Of a DNA stretch of 64,000 nt, positions 42,570 to 52,937 are shown in pieces. Below the pieces are notes generated by a model, which was not told the DNA's origin, did not search any database, and saw only the letters and a list, made by a program, of their open reading frames with translations. Source of the DNA: Flagellimonas meishanensis (GTDB lineage Bacteria > Bacteroidota > Bacteroidia > Flavobacteriales > Flavobacteriaceae); contig NZ_JAINVW010000003.1 in the NCBI RefSeq assembly GCF_019880545.1, forward strand, positions 868,001-932,000, in the 5' to 3' direction. How positions within the stretch are numbered: the stretch's first letter is position 1; every line of letters begins with the position of its first letter. The position numbers were made by a program, and so were the translations under genes.

Positions 42570-44768
42570 ATGGGCAAAACTATCATAATCTCAAATCGAC
42601 TACCTGTTCAATTGCAAATTAGCAATGGAAAAATCAATGCCGTGCCCAGTGTGGGAGGATTAGCTACTGGGATGAAATCCGTGCACAGCGGTGGCGAGAG
42701 CCTTTGGATAGGTTGGTCGGGGTTAACCGATGAGGAAACACCCCCGGAACTGGAGCAAGACATTGATGCGGCCCTTGCCGAACATGGCTGCGCCAAGGTC
42801 ACCCTAAATGCCACTGAGGTGGATGGCTTTTATTTTGGGTTCAGTAACCGGACCATTTGGCCCCTTTTCCATTATTTCATGGAATATTCTGAGTTTGAGC
42901 TCGATTTTTGGGAAACCTATAAAGCCGTGAACCAAAAGTTTGCCGATGCCATCATTGAAAAATCCGAAGACGGTGACATCATCTGGGTGCATGATTATCA
43001 GCTATTGCTGGTGCCCCAGATGGTCCGTGAAAAAAGACCAAAAACATCCATTGGATTCTTTCTGCACATTCCCTTTCCCTCCTATGAGATTTTCAGGACG
43101 CTGCCCTGGCGGGAAGAAGTCCTGGAGGGATTACTCGGAGCGGACCTTATCGGTTTCCATACCTACGACTACGAACGTCATTTTCTGAGTGCGGTTAGAA
43201 GAATTCTGGGCCTGGAAGTAAACTTTAACGATGTTTTTGTTGACAATCGCGTAATAAAGGTAGATTCCTTTCCCATGGGAATCGACTACAAGAAATTCAG
43301 GAAGGCGGCCCTTGATCACGATAAAAATAAGAAAAGTGACCTCCAAGAACGTCTGGACAGTCATAAGGCCTCTGCACCGGACACCAAGCTCATTCTCTCC
43401 ATAGACCGTTTGGATTACAGTAAGGGAATTGCCAAAAGGATAAACGCATTCGAATACTTTTTGAACAAGTATCCAGAGTACAAGGAAAAGGTTAGGTTGA
43501 TCATTTTGGCAGTACCTTCGCGTTCCAATGTGCCCCAATATCAATTGTTGAAAAAGGAAATTGACGAACTGGTGGGGCGCATCAATGGTGAGCTATCCAC
43601 CGTCAATTGGACACCGATCTGGTATTTCTACAGGTCCTTGCCCTTCAAAAGCTTGATCGATCTTTATACCTCAAGCGATATCGCCTGGCTCACACCACTG
43701 CGTGACGGCATGAATTTGGTGGCCAAGGAATATATTGCCACCCGCACCGACAAAACAGGGGTGCTTATTTTAAGTGAAATGGCTGGGTCGGCCTACGAAA
43801 TGAACGAGTCCCTGCTCATCAACCCCAACAATTTTGAGCAACAGGCAGATACCCTTAATCAGGCCATCAACATGCCCAAGGAGGAACAGATTTCAAGGAA
43901 TACCTTTCTTCAAAACCGTTTGGAACGCTACAATGTAGAGGTCTGGGCCAATGAATTTATGAAGGCCCTAAAGGACAAGAGCAATGTTGCCCTCAATACC
44001 GTTGTGGCCAAAAAGGTAACGGATGGCATATTACAGGAAATGGGCAAAAAATATAGAGCCGCCAAAAACCGCCTGCTCTTCCTGGATTATGACGGCACTT
44101 TGGCCGGATTCCATAAGGATCCCCAAAAAGCATCCCCCGATGGTGAACTTTATGAGCTTTTGGACAAAATCAGTGCACAGGAAAATACCACGCTCTTTTT
44201 GATAAGCGGAAGGGACAAACAGACTTTCGGAAGGTGGTTCCTTCCCAAGAAATATAACATGATCGTGGAACACGGCGTTTGGATCTCTAAAAATGGGGAG
44301 GAATTCAAAATGCTGGAAAAAGTGAAGGGAGAGTGGATGGAGAAAATTCGTCCCGTACTGGAATCTTTCGTGGATAGGACACCTGGTTCTTTTGTGGAGG
44401 AAAAAAATTATTCCCTGGCATGGCACTATCGAAACACCGACCCTGATTTTGGTGACAAAAGGGCATCCGAACTCAATACCGTACTAAGAAGCCTAATAGG
44501 CAACGATGATATCAGTGTGCTAAACGGCAATAAGGTGATGGAGGTGAAGAGCAGCAATGTGAACAAGGGCCGTGCGGCGATACGGATGTTGAGCGAAAAC
44601 GACTATGATTTTGTATTCGCCATAGGCGATGACTGGACGGATGAGTACATGTTCCAAGAGCTTCCCGATTCTACCCTCACCGTGAAAGTTGGGTTCCAAA
44701 AAACCCATGCCAAATATTATGTTGAGAATACTAAACGCGTAAGAGAACTTTTAAAACAGTTTGAGTAA
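42570..44768 (+). CDS. otsAB: bifunctional trehalose-6-phosphate synthase/phosphatase
   Basis: A 732-residue fusion from the ATG at 42570 ([20 protein letters not shown]); the upstream open frame to 42495 is not conserved-looking. The N-terminal GT20 synthase domain (about 1-465) shows [34 protein letters not shown] and [15 protein letters not shown]. It joins glucose from UDP-glucose to glucose 6-phosphate. The C-terminal HAD phosphatase (about 480-732) has [12 protein letters not shown] (nucleophile Asp) and [12 protein letters not shown], and removes the phosphate to give trehalose. Both active sites look intact. The fusion lets both steps proceed in one protein, as in plant and yeast two-domain enzymes. 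It makes a stress osmolyte or carbon store. Confidence 0.95.
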   Translation: MGKTIIISNRLPVQLQISNGKINAVPSVGGLATGMKSVHSGGESLWIGWSGLTDEETPPELEQDIDAALAEHGCAKVTLNATEVDGFYFGFSNRTIWPLFHYFMEYSEFELDFWETYKAVNQKFADAIIEKSEDGDIIWVHDYQLLLVPQMVREKRPKTSIGFFLHIPFPSYEIFRTLPWREEVLEGLLGADLIGFHTYDYERHFLSAVRRILGLEVNFNDVFVDNRVIKVDSFPMGIDYKKFRKAALDHDKNKKSDLQERLDSHKASAPDTKLILSIDRLDYSKGIAKRINAFEYFLNKYPEYKEKVRLIILAVPSRSNVPQYQLLKKEIDELVGRINGELSTVNWTPIWYFYRSLPFKSLIDLYTSSDIAWLTPLRDGMNLVAKEYIATRTDKTGVLILSEMAGSAYEMNESLLINPNNFEQQADTLNQAINMPKEEQISRNTFLQNRLERYNVEVWANEFMKALKDKSNVALNTVVAKKVTDGILQEMGKKYRAAKNRLLFLDYDGTLAGFHKDPQKASPDGELYELLDKISAQENTTLFLISGRDKQTFGRWFLPKKYNMIVEHGVWISKNGEEFKMLEKVKGEWMEKIRPVLESFVDRTPGSFVEEKNYSLAWHYRNTDPDFGDKRASELNTVLRSLIGNDDISVLNGNKVMEVKSSNVNKGRAAIRMLSENDYDFVFAIGDDWTDEYMFQELPDSTLTVKVGFQKTHAKYYVENTKRVRELLKQFE

Positions 44769-44770
44769 CT

Positions 44771-45955
44771 ATGAGCAATAGATTGTTTGTCCTCTTTGGC
44801 CTATTTGCAGGGTCGATAGCACTGGGGCAAGGAAACACCGAAGTATATTTATTTGATCTCGAATGGAAAAATGGGGCACCCATTCTTTCCAATCCGAAAA
44901 ACATCTCCAATAATGAAGGGTATGATAACCAGCCCTCTTTCTGGGATGATGATACCGTTTTATTCTCATCCACACGGGCGGACCAAACCGATGTACTGCG
45001 TTTCAACATCAGTAAGGGAAGCACCTCGGAATGGATTACAAATACTCCCATTGGCAGTGAATATTCGCCATTGCGAATACCAAATTCCAAAAACATATCG
45101 GCCATACGACTGGATCTGGATGGACTCCAAAGACTCTATGAATACGATGTCCATACAGGAGAATCCGAACCATTGAACAACCTGAAGATTGGTTATCATG
45201 TGTGGCACAACGATCATATTTTGGTTTCTTCAGTCTTGGTTGAGAACCGTTTGGACTTGGTAGTCAGCAATCTTAAGGATGGTTCCAACCACACCCATCA
45301 GAAGAATGTTGGCCGATCATTACATAAAATTCCGGGAACGAACCTTATTGGATATATCAGCAAGGAGAAAAAAACCTGGGAAATAAAATCCATGGACCCC
45401 ATTTCTGGGGCTACACAAAAAATTGCGGAGGTATACAAAAATGAGGAGGACATCTGTTGGTTGGATGAAAACACCCTACTAACAGGAGCTGGAAAAACAC
45501 TTTTAATGTTTGATACCCAAAACGGGGTGGACTGGGAACAGCTTTTTCGTTTTCAAGAGGAAGAAATCAACAACATTTCCCGAATTGCGGTGAACAATGG
45601 GAGGACCAGGTTGGCCTTTGTTGCCGAGGAATCACCAAAAATAATTGTCCAGAAACAGTTGGAAGCCTATAATACAAGGGACATCGACGCTTTCATGGAC
45701 ACCTATTCCGAAGACGTAAAACTGTATAACTTCCCCAACACCCTTTTTTCAGAAGGAAAGGAAAAAATGCGCCAACGCTACGCTACTTTTTTTGAAAACA
45801 CGCCCGATCTTCATTGTGAAATCAAAAATCGAATGGTCATCGGAAATAAAGTGGTCGATGAGGAATATGTCCGGATAAATGGTACATACATCAGCGCAGT
45901 GGCGATTTATGAAGTTGAAAATGGCAAAATTGCCAAGGTCACTTTCATTAGATAA
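44771..45955 (+). CDS. exported beta-propeller plus NTF2-like (SnoaL) domain protein
   Basis: A 394-residue protein with a signal peptide (cut after SIALGQG, about residue 18). Residues about 25-280 form repeated strands with PD40-like motifs (YDNQPSFWDDDTVLFSSTR, then segments with KTWEIKSMDP), giving a TolB-like propeller. The last 110 residues (about 285-394) have the NTF2/SnoaL pattern QLEAYNTRDIDAFMDTYSED, VKLYNFPNTL and a closing YEVENGKIAKVTFIR. That fold often binds a small ligand or acts as a steroid isomerase-like enzyme. It starts 2 bases after the otsAB stop and overlaps nothing. No enzymatic function can be given. Confidence 0.85.
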   Translation: MSNRLFVLFGLFAGSIALGQGNTEVYLFDLEWKNGAPILSNPKNISNNEGYDNQPSFWDDDTVLFSSTRADQTDVLRFNISKGSTSEWITNTPIGSEYSPLRIPNSKNISAIRLDLDGLQRLYEYDVHTGESEPLNNLKIGYHVWHNDHILVSSVLVENRLDLVVSNLKDGSNHTHQKNVGRSLHKIPGTNLIGYISKEKKTWEIKSMDPISGATQKIAEVYKNEEDICWLDENTLLTGAGKTLLMFDTQNGVDWEQLFRFQEEEINNISRIAVNNGRTRLAFVAEESPKIIVQKQLEAYNTRDIDAFMDTYSEDVKLYNFPNTLFSEGKEKMRQRYATFFENTPDLHCEIKNRMVIGNKVVDEEYVRINGTYISAVAIYEVENGKIAKVTFIR

Positions 45956-45992
45956 ATTTTTCATAGCTTCAGATTTTAAAAATCCCATTAGA

Positions 45993-47324
45993 ATGAAAAC
46001 ATTATGTTCCTTACTATGTTTTTGGATATCAATACAATGTTTTGCCCAATCCGACCCAAGAGTATACGAAATCATCAACGCCGTTTCCTCCGAAAGGATT
46101 GAAAAGGATGTTACCACCCTTGTGGGCTTCGGCACAAGACATACCTTGAGCGACACCATCTCCGAAAAAAGGGGAATAGGTGCTGCCCGCAGATGGATCA
46201 AGTCCGAATTTGATAAAATCTCATCCAATTGCAACGATTGTTTAGAGGTGTTCTATCAAAAAGACCTGGTAAAAGAAGGAGACGGTCGAAGAATTATCAA
46301 AGATGTTTGGGTGGTCAATGTGGTTGCGATACAGCGGGGAACCAAATATCCCAACCGGTTTATCATCATGAGCGGGGATATTGATTCCCGTGTCAGTGAT
46401 CCCGTCGATTTTACATCAGATTCACCAGGAGCCAACGACAATGCCAGCGGTATGGCAGGCACTATTGAAGCAGCACGTGTACTTTCAAAGTATCAGTTTG
46501 AGAGCAGCATTATCTTCGTAGGCCTTTCCGGAGAGGAACAAGGACTTTACGGTGGAAGGGGGCTTACGGCCCATGCCAAGGAAAAAGGTTGGGACATTGT
46601 TGGCATCCTCAATAACGATATGATTGGTAATATAACAGGAGTAGATGGTGTGGTAAGCAACAGGGATTTCAGAATATTCTCCGAACCAGTTCCGCCCACG
46701 GAAACCGAAGATGAACGACAGGCCCGACGATTTTACGGAGGTGAGGTGGATGGCATAAGCCGTCAATTGGCCCGCTACGTCCACAAAACGACAAGAGCGT
46801 ATATGCCCGAAATGAATCCAATGCTCATTTATCGCTTGGATCGCTTTGGAAGAGGCGGGCATCACAGACCTTTCAACGATGCAGGCTTTGCCGGAATCCG
46901 GATTATGGAAGCCCATGAAAACTATACCCAACAACATCAAGATATCCGGGTTGAGGATGGCATCGCTTATGGTGATGTGTTGGAGCACGTTAATTTTGAA
47001 TATGCCAAGAAATTGACAGCGGTAAATGCCATTTCCCTGGCGTCCATTGCATGGGGTCCCCCTGCACCATCCACCGTTGAGATTGGGGGAATTGTGGAAC
47101 CATCCACCAAACTAAAGTGGAACAAAGTAGATGGCGCCGCGGGATATAAAATCTATTGGCGGGATACCACCTCTCCCACTTGGGACAACTTCAAGTATGT
47201 GGGTGATGTCACCGAGCACACCCTGGACGGCATAGTTATTGACAACTACTTTTTCGGGGTGGCATCCGTGGGCAAAGATGGACATGAAAGCCCGGTGGTT
47301 TTTCCCAATAAGGTGTTTAGATAA
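45993..47324 (+). CDS. secreted M28-family peptidase
   Basis: A 443-residue protein from the ATG at 45993 (MKTLCSLLCFWISIQCFAQS), with a signal peptide of about 19 residues. The frame continues upstream into the propeller gene but without likely coding. It has the di-zinc aminopeptidase fold. Metal-ligand segments are GANDNASGMAGTIEAARVL (Asp), FVGLSGEEQGLYGGRG (catalytic Glu and Glu ligand), NNDMIGNITGVDGV (Asp) and GRGGHHRPFNDAGFAGIR (His). The first ligand, normally His in GHxDS, is replaced by Asp in IIMSGDIDSRV. A fibronectin-like C-terminal segment (about 360-443; LKWNKVDGAAGYKIYWRDTT) follows. It is probably an aminopeptidase for peptide scavenging. Confidence 0.9.
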   Translation: MKTLCSLLCFWISIQCFAQSDPRVYEIINAVSSERIEKDVTTLVGFGTRHTLSDTISEKRGIGAARRWIKSEFDKISSNCNDCLEVFYQKDLVKEGDGRRIIKDVWVVNVVAIQRGTKYPNRFIIMSGDIDSRVSDPVDFTSDSPGANDNASGMAGTIEAARVLSKYQFESSIIFVGLSGEEQGLYGGRGLTAHAKEKGWDIVGILNNDMIGNITGVDGVVSNRDFRIFSEPVPPTETEDERQARRFYGGEVDGISRQLARYVHKTTRAYMPEMNPMLIYRLDRFGRGGHHRPFNDAGFAGIRIMEAHENYTQQHQDIRVEDGIAYGDVLEHVNFEYAKKLTAVNAISLASIAWGPPAPSTVEIGGIVEPSTKLKWNKVDGAAGYKIYWRDTTSPTWDNFKYVGDVTEHTLDGIVIDNYFFGVASVGKDGHESPVVFPNKVFR

Positions 47325-47357
47325 TCAAGCTTTTAAACTGCGAATCATTTTTATAGT

Positions 47358-48971
47358 ATGAAGCACTTTTTTTTACTGACATTGGCCATTCTTGGCGGCT
47401 ATTTTGTTTCGGCCCAAAATTTTACACGTCAGGACACCCTCCGGGGAAGCATTACCCCGGAACGGGAATGGTGGGATTTAAACTATTACCATCTAAAAGT
47501 TGAAGTGGACCCAAACAACGAGTTTATTTCTGGAAGCAACACGGTACGTTATCAGGTGTTGAAGCCTTCCAACATCTTGCAGATTGATTTGCAGGAACCC
47601 ATGCAGATAGCATCCGTGACCCAAGACGGAAAAAAACTTGATTTCACCTCTGAGGGAGCCGCACATTTCATCGAATTGAATAAAAAACAACGTCCAGGGG
47701 ACTTCAACCAAATAGAAATTGAATACTCGGGACACCCACGAAAAGCCGTTAGGGCACCTTGGGATGGAGGTTTCTCATGGAAACAGGATGAAAATGGCAA
47801 TCCATTTGTGGCCACCTCCTGCCAACGACTCGGGGCCAGTGTTTGGTGGCCCAACAAGGACCATATGTACGATGAAGTGGACAGCATGCGCATTAGTGTG
47901 ACCGTTCCCAAAAACCTAATGGATGTTTCCAACGGAAAATTGGAAAAAGTGGAGGAAATTGGAAACCAAAAAACCTTTCACTGGTTTGTTTCCAATCCCA
48001 TCAACAACTATGGTGTCAATGTGAACATTGGTAATTATGTCCATTTTGGAGAAAAATACGAAGGAGAAAAAGGATTTCTGGACTTGGACTACTATGTATT
48101 GCCCGAGAACTTGGAAAAGGCCAAGGAACAGTTTAAGCAAACTCGTATGATGTTGGATGCCTTTGAGCATTGGTTCGGTCCTTACCCCTTTTACGAAGAT
48201 GGATTCAAGTTGGTGGAAGTCCCATACCTCGGCATGGAACACCAGAGCTCCGTTACTTATGGCAATGGATATCAAAATGGGTACCTGGGCCGAGATCTTT
48301 CCGGTTCTGGTTGGGGATTGAAGTTTGATTTTATCATCATACATGAAGCAGGCCACGAATGGTTCGCCAACAACATCACCTATAAAGACATTGCCGATAT
48401 GTGGATTCATGAGGGATTCACCGCCTATTCGGAAAATTTATACTTGGATTATCATTTTGGCCCAAAGGCGGCCTCTGAATATGTGATTGGGACACGTGCA
48501 AACATTCAAAACGACAGACCCATAATTGGGCCATACCACGTCAATAAAAGCGGTTCGGGGGATATGTACTACAAAGGGGCCAACATCCTCCATACGCTTA
48601 GGCAATTGATAGAGGATGACGCGCTTTGGCGACAAGCTCTCAGGGGCCTCAATTCCGAGTTTTATCATCAAACCGTGACTACCAAGCAAATCGAAGATTA
48701 TCTAAGCGAGAAAACAGGGAAGGACCTCTCGGCGTTCTTTGACCAATATCTTAGAACCACCATGATTCCCAAATTGGAATTCAAGTTGGAAGGAAATTCC
48801 ATCACCTATCACTACATAAATGTGGTTACCGATTTTGATATGCCCATACGCTTATTTGTGGATGGCAAAGAGTACTGGCTTTTCCCCAATAATAATTGGA
48901 AAACTGAGCATTTGGAAGGAGAAGAATTGATTTTTGACGACAATTTTTACATCGAAATCGAAAAAATCTGA
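47358..48971 (+). CDS. secreted M1-family metallopeptidase
   Basis: A 537-residue aminopeptidase-like protein with a signal peptide (cut after GYFVSAQ). The thermolysin-type zinc site is IHEAGHEWFANNI (about residue 330), with the third ligand Glu 19 residues downstream in MWIHEGFTAYSENL. The substrate-binding motif equivalent to GAMEN is present as GMEHQSSVTYG. The catalytic tyrosine is expected near RQLIED and the next helices. The C-terminal ERAP1-like domain is absent, as in other shorter bacterial forms of about 540 residues. It likely trims peptides in the periplasm or on the cell surface. It forms part of the exported-hydrolase run with the M28 gene. Confidence 0.92.
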   Translation: MKHFFLLTLAILGGYFVSAQNFTRQDTLRGSITPEREWWDLNYYHLKVEVDPNNEFISGSNTVRYQVLKPSNILQIDLQEPMQIASVTQDGKKLDFTSEGAAHFIELNKKQRPGDFNQIEIEYSGHPRKAVRAPWDGGFSWKQDENGNPFVATSCQRLGASVWWPNKDHMYDEVDSMRISVTVPKNLMDVSNGKLEKVEEIGNQKTFHWFVSNPINNYGVNVNIGNYVHFGEKYEGEKGFLDLDYYVLPENLEKAKEQFKQTRMMLDAFEHWFGPYPFYEDGFKLVEVPYLGMEHQSSVTYGNGYQNGYLGRDLSGSGWGLKFDFIIIHEAGHEWFANNITYKDIADMWIHEGFTAYSENLYLDYHFGPKAASEYVIGTRANIQNDRPIIGPYHVNKSGSGDMYYKGANILHTLRQLIEDDALWRQALRGLNSEFYHQTVTTKQIEDYLSEKTGKDLSAFFDQYLRTTMIPKLEFKLEGNSITYHYINVVTDFDMPIRLFVDGKEYWLFPNNNWKTEHLEGEELIFDDNFYIEIEKI

Positions 48972-48972
48972 T

Positions 48973-49554
48973 TTGGACCAGCTCGACGAACACTATTTTA
49001 GAAATGATGGTGAATGGCGCGAATGGCTCCATGAAAATCACAAGGTATCGTCGGGAATTCACTTGATTTTTTACAAAGTGGAGCACGAAAACGATAGCAT
49101 GCGATGGGAAGAAGCAGTTCGCGTAGCACTTTGCTATGGTTGGATAGATAGCACTGTAAAGAGTCTGGGCAACGGGAAACGGCGTCAATACTTTTGCCCC
49201 AGAAAACCCAAAAGTGTCTGGAGCAAGGTCAACAAACAACATATAAAAGAACTAAAAGCTGATGGCCTAATGCACGCCAGTGGTTTGAAAGCCATCAAAA
49301 TTGCAAAAAAGAATGGGTCATGGACTGCTTTGGATGATGTGGAAAATGGAGTGCTTCCAGAAGACCTGCAAGCCGCATTTGGTACGAATAAAACGGCACT
49401 TACAAATTTCAAAAACTTTACCCGTGGACAGCGTAAAAGCTATTTGTATTGGTTGAACCAAGCCAAACGGGAAGAAACTCGGGCCAAGAGAATTTCCGAA
49501 ATTATTTCCCTATCGGAACAAAACATAAAATCCAGAAATCCGGGCAATAGGTAG
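48973..49554 (+). CDS. YdeI/OmpD-associated family protein
   Basis: A 193-residue protein if started at the TTG at 48973, 1 base after the M1 peptidase stop; a TTG at 48934 adds 13 residues that overlap the peptidase gene. There is no ATG near the start. The family pattern is clear in WREWLHENHKVSSGIHLIFY and EEAVRVALCYGWIDSTVKSL (about residues 10-55), followed by FCPRKPKSVWSKVNKQHIKE. C-terminally it has the helical NFKNFTRGQRKSYLYWLNQA. The family includes proteins associated with bacteriocin or antimicrobial peptide tolerance, but no biochemical activity is established. It is cytosolic. Confidence 0.85.
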   Translation: MDQLDEHYFRNDGEWREWLHENHKVSSGIHLIFYKVEHENDSMRWEEAVRVALCYGWIDSTVKSLGNGKRRQYFCPRKPKSVWSKVNKQHIKELKADGLMHASGLKAIKIAKKNGSWTALDDVENGVLPEDLQAAFGTNKTALTNFKNFTRGQRKSYLYWLNQAKREETRAKRISEIISLSEQNIKSRNPGNR

Positions 49555-49625
49555 GGCCTTAACAACACTTTAAGAGTTCCAAAACCGCTTTTACTTATCT
49601 TTAAGCGACTAATTAACTTCCAAAA

Positions 49626-52600
49626 ATGAGAAAGCCAATTTTCCTGTTGATGCTACTAGCGTCGACCCACCTCTTTTCACAAGAAAAAAAAGATGAAGCC
49701 AAGTGGGATGTTGCCAATCCTGCTGGGGATTTTAACTACCAGGATCATGCATTTACCACGGATGAAGGCACGTGGATGAACCTGGATGTAAGTCAGGATG
49801 GCAAAACAATTGTTTTTGACCTTTTGGGCGACATCTACACCATGCCCGTCACCGGTGGCAAAGCAAAGGCTCTACGCACCGGTATTCCTTTTGAGATTCA
49901 GCCCCGTTTCAGCCCAGATGGTTCCAAAATTTCCTTTACCAGTGATGCCGGGGGTGGTGACAACATTTGGATTATGGATACCGACGGTTCCAATGCCAAG
50001 CAGGTCACTGAGGAGGATTTCAGGCTACTGAACAACCCGTATTGGATGCCCAACGGCAATTTTTTGGTGGCCCGGAAGCATTTTACTTCACAGCGATCCC
50101 TTGGGGCGGGGGAAATTTGGCAATACCATATCACTGGTGGTTCTGGACTGCAGCTAACCACGCGAAAAAATGACCAACAGGATGTCAACGAACCCTGCGT
50201 TTCACCCGATGGTCGATATTTATATTATAGCGAGGATATGTATCCGGGCGGCTTTTTTCAATACAATAAAGATCCCAATACGCAGATTTATGCCATAAAA
50301 CGATATGATTTTGAAACCGGGGAAACCATCACTGTGACCGGTGGACCTGGGGGCGCTGCAAGACCTCAAGTTTCAAGGGATGGAAAATTGTTGGCTTTTG
50401 TGAAAAGGGTTCGGACCAAATCGGTGTTGTACCTGCATGATTTGCAAACTGGCGAGGAATGGCCCCTATTTGATGACCTAAACAAGGACCAGCAAGAAGC
50501 TTGGGCCATATTTGGTGTCTATCCCAACTTTGGTTGGATGCCCAATAATCGCGAAATCGTGTTCTGGAACAAGGGCAAAATCCATAAAATTGATGTCGCC
50601 TCCCTGGAAGTTACCCCTATTCCTTTTAGTGTGGATGCAAAGATCAAGATTGCAGAGACCTTACGGGTTGATTCTCCAGTGGCGCCGGATCAGTTCACGG
50701 CCAAGGTAATCCGGCATGCCGTAACCTCTCCCGATGAAAAAACACTGGTATTCAATGCTTTGGGCTATTTATGGACTAAAAAACTGCCCGACGGAACACC
50801 CAAACGCCTGACCAAAGGGACGGACTTTGAATTTGAGCCTGCTTTTTCCCCGGATGGAAAGACCATAGTTTTCGTGACCTGGAACGATGAAAACTTGGGG
50901 GCCATTCACACAATACCTGCCTCCGGAGGCACATCAACTCCCCTAACATCCGAAAAAGGAATCTATCGCACCCCTTCTTTTAACGCCAATGGCAAAGAAG
51001 TCACTTTCAGAAAAGAATCTGGTAACCAAGATCAAGGCTTGGCTTTTGCCAAGAAATCTGGAATCTATACCATGAATACCAATGGTTCCAATAAAAAATG
51101 GATCGTTGAGGAAGGTGAATATCCCACTTTTTCCAAAAATGGGGACCGCATCTTTTACCAAACTGGAGGCCTTTATTTTGGTGATCTGACCAAGGAATTG
51201 AAATCCGTCAACCTGAATGGAAAGGATGGACGAGTGCACTTAAAATCCAAATACGCGAACCGACTGGTTCCCAGTCCCAATAACGAATGGATAGCTTTTA
51301 CCATCCTTCACAAGGCCTATATTGCGCCTTTGGTGCTCAATGGCAAAGAAATTGACTTGGACAATAAGTCCAAAGCGGTACCTGTATCCCAAATTTCAAA
51401 AGATGCCGGAATCAACCTGCATTGGTCAGCGGACAGCAAAAGGGTATTTTGGACGCTGGGTGATGAATATTTTTCCAACGACATCAAAAACCGCTATACT
51501 TTTCTCCCTGGCTCCCCAGAGGAACCCGAAAAGATGGATAGTGTTGGCATAAAGGTCAACTTGGTGCAAAAGACCCACAAACCATCGGGCAGGATTGCCT
51601 TTACCAATGCTCGAATCATTACCATGGAAGGTGACGAGGTCATTGAAAATGGCACTTTGGTGGTCAATGGGAATCAGATTGAATATTTGGGCAAGGCAGA
51701 CGAAATCAACATTCCTTCCAATGCCAAGGTCTTTGATGTATCTGGAAAGACCATTATGCCCGGAATTGTGGATGCCCATGCGCACGTTGGCGGTTTCCGT
51801 TATGGGCTGACTACTCAAAAACATTGGCAACTCTATGCCAATTTGGCTTTTGGCGTCACCACTTCCCATGATCCATCGGCAAATACAGAGTCTATTTTTG
51901 CCATGTCCGAATTGATTAAAAGTGGCGATATGGTCGGTCCTCGATTGTACTCCACAGGAATCATTCTTTATGGTGCCGACGGCGATTTCAAAGCGGTGAT
52001 CAACAATTTGGACGATGCCCGTTCAGCCATTCGAAGAACCAAGGCTTTCGGTGCCAAATCGGTAAAAAGTTACAACCAACCTCGACGCGATCAGCGCCAA
52101 CAGGTGATGCAAGCGGCCAGGGAATTGGGCATCAATGTGGTCCCGGAAGGAGGTTCTACTTTTTATCATAATATGACCATGATCATGGACGGTCACACAG
52201 GAGTGGAGCACAATATCCCCGTGGCACCGGTATATAAGGATGTTTTGGAACTCTGGAAGACCAGCAATTCGGGATACACACCCACCCTTATCGTGAACTA
52301 TGGCGGCATTAATGGTGAGTACTGGTTCTATCAAAAAGACAACGTTTGGGAAAATGAAAAACTTTTGAAATATACCCCGAGAGGATTGGTCGATGCCAGA
52401 TCTCGTTACCGGACCATGGTTCCTGATGAAGAGTATGAAAATGGACATATTTTGGTTTCAAAAACTGCTACTGCTCTCGCCAATGAGGGCGTAAAAGTGA
52501 ATATGGGTGCCCATGGTCAGCTGCAAGGGCTTGGAGCCCACTGGGAACTGTGGATGCTGCACCAGGGTGGCATGACCAACATGCAGGCATTACAGGCAGC

Positions 52601-52910
52601 CACTATCAATGGTGCAAATTACATTGGAGCTGGGAACGATATCGGTTCACTAAAAGTGGGCAAACTGGCCGATTTGATTGTTCTGGATAAAAATCCTTTG
52701 GATGATATCCGGAATACCGAAACCGTAAAATATACCATGGTAAACGGTCGCCTGTTTGATACTGAAACCATGAATGAAATTGGCAATTCCGAATCAAATA
52801 GAACAAAGTTTTGGTGGGAAAACAATAAATATAATGCTGCCTTTCCCTGGCACGAAGATGTTCAAAGTTTCACCAGACCCGGATGTGGTTGCCATGTAGG
52901 CCATCAATAA
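49626..52910 (+). CDS. TolB-type propeller fused to an amidohydrolase
   Basis: A 1094-residue exported protein (signal peptide cut near HLFSQEKKDE). The N-terminal 640 residues form a PD40/TolB-like beta-propeller with at least seven blades carrying the FSPDG or similar motif, as in TISFTSDAGGGDNIWIMDTD and EPAFSPDGKTIVFVTW. The amidohydrolase-type TIM barrel (about 660-1080) starts with the metal motif GIVDAHAHVGGFRYG. The final catalytic Asp is not obvious: the expected region reads VNMGAHGQLQGLGAHWELWM. The tail ends FTRPGCGCHVGHQ. This two-module architecture occurs in Bacteroidota and is thought to hydrolyse peptides or similar cyclic amides; the substrate is unknown. Confidence 0.9.
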   Translation: MRKPIFLLMLLASTHLFSQEKKDEAKWDVANPAGDFNYQDHAFTTDEGTWMNLDVSQDGKTIVFDLLGDIYTMPVTGGKAKALRTGIPFEIQPRFSPDGSKISFTSDAGGGDNIWIMDTDGSNAKQVTEEDFRLLNNPYWMPNGNFLVARKHFTSQRSLGAGEIWQYHITGGSGLQLTTRKNDQQDVNEPCVSPDGRYLYYSEDMYPGGFFQYNKDPNTQIYAIKRYDFETGETITVTGGPGGAARPQVSRDGKLLAFVKRVRTKSVLYLHDLQTGEEWPLFDDLNKDQQEAWAIFGVYPNFGWMPNNREIVFWNKGKIHKIDVASLEVTPIPFSVDAKIKIAETLRVDSPVAPDQFTAKVIRHAVTSPDEKTLVFNALGYLWTKKLPDGTPKRLTKGTDFEFEPAFSPDGKTIVFVTWNDENLGAIHTIPASGGTSTPLTSEKGIYRTPSFNANGKEVTFRKESGNQDQGLAFAKKSGIYTMNTNGSNKKWIVEEGEYPTFSKNGDRIFYQTGGLYFGDLTKELKSVNLNGKDGRVHLKSKYANRLVPSPNNEWIAFTILHKAYIAPLVLNGKEIDLDNKSKAVPVSQISKDAGINLHWSADSKRVFWTLGDEYFSNDIKNRYTFLPGSPEEPEKMDSVGIKVNLVQKTHKPSGRIAFTNARIITMEGDEVIENGTLVVNGNQIEYLGKADEINIPSNAKVFDVSGKTIMPGIVDAHAHVGGFRYGLTTQKHWQLYANLAFGVTTSHDPSANTESIFAMSELIKSGDMVGPRLYSTGIILYGADGDFKAVINNLDDARSAIRRTKAFGAKSVKSYNQPRRDQRQQVMQAARELGINVVPEGGSTFYHNMTMIMDGHTGVEHNIPVAPVYKDVLELWKTSNSGYTPTLIVNYGGINGEYWFYQKDNVWENEKLLKYTPRGLVDARSRYRTMVPDEEYENGHILVSKTATALANEGVKVNMGAHGQLQGLGAHWELWMLHQGGMTNMQALQAATINGANYIGAGNDIGSLKVGKLADLIVLDKNPLDDIRNTETVKYTMVNGRLFDTETMNEIGNSESNRTKFWWENNKYNAAFPWHEDVQSFTRPGCGCHVGHQ

Positions 52911-52937
52911 TCAAAAAAACAAACCCAAACTAAACAT

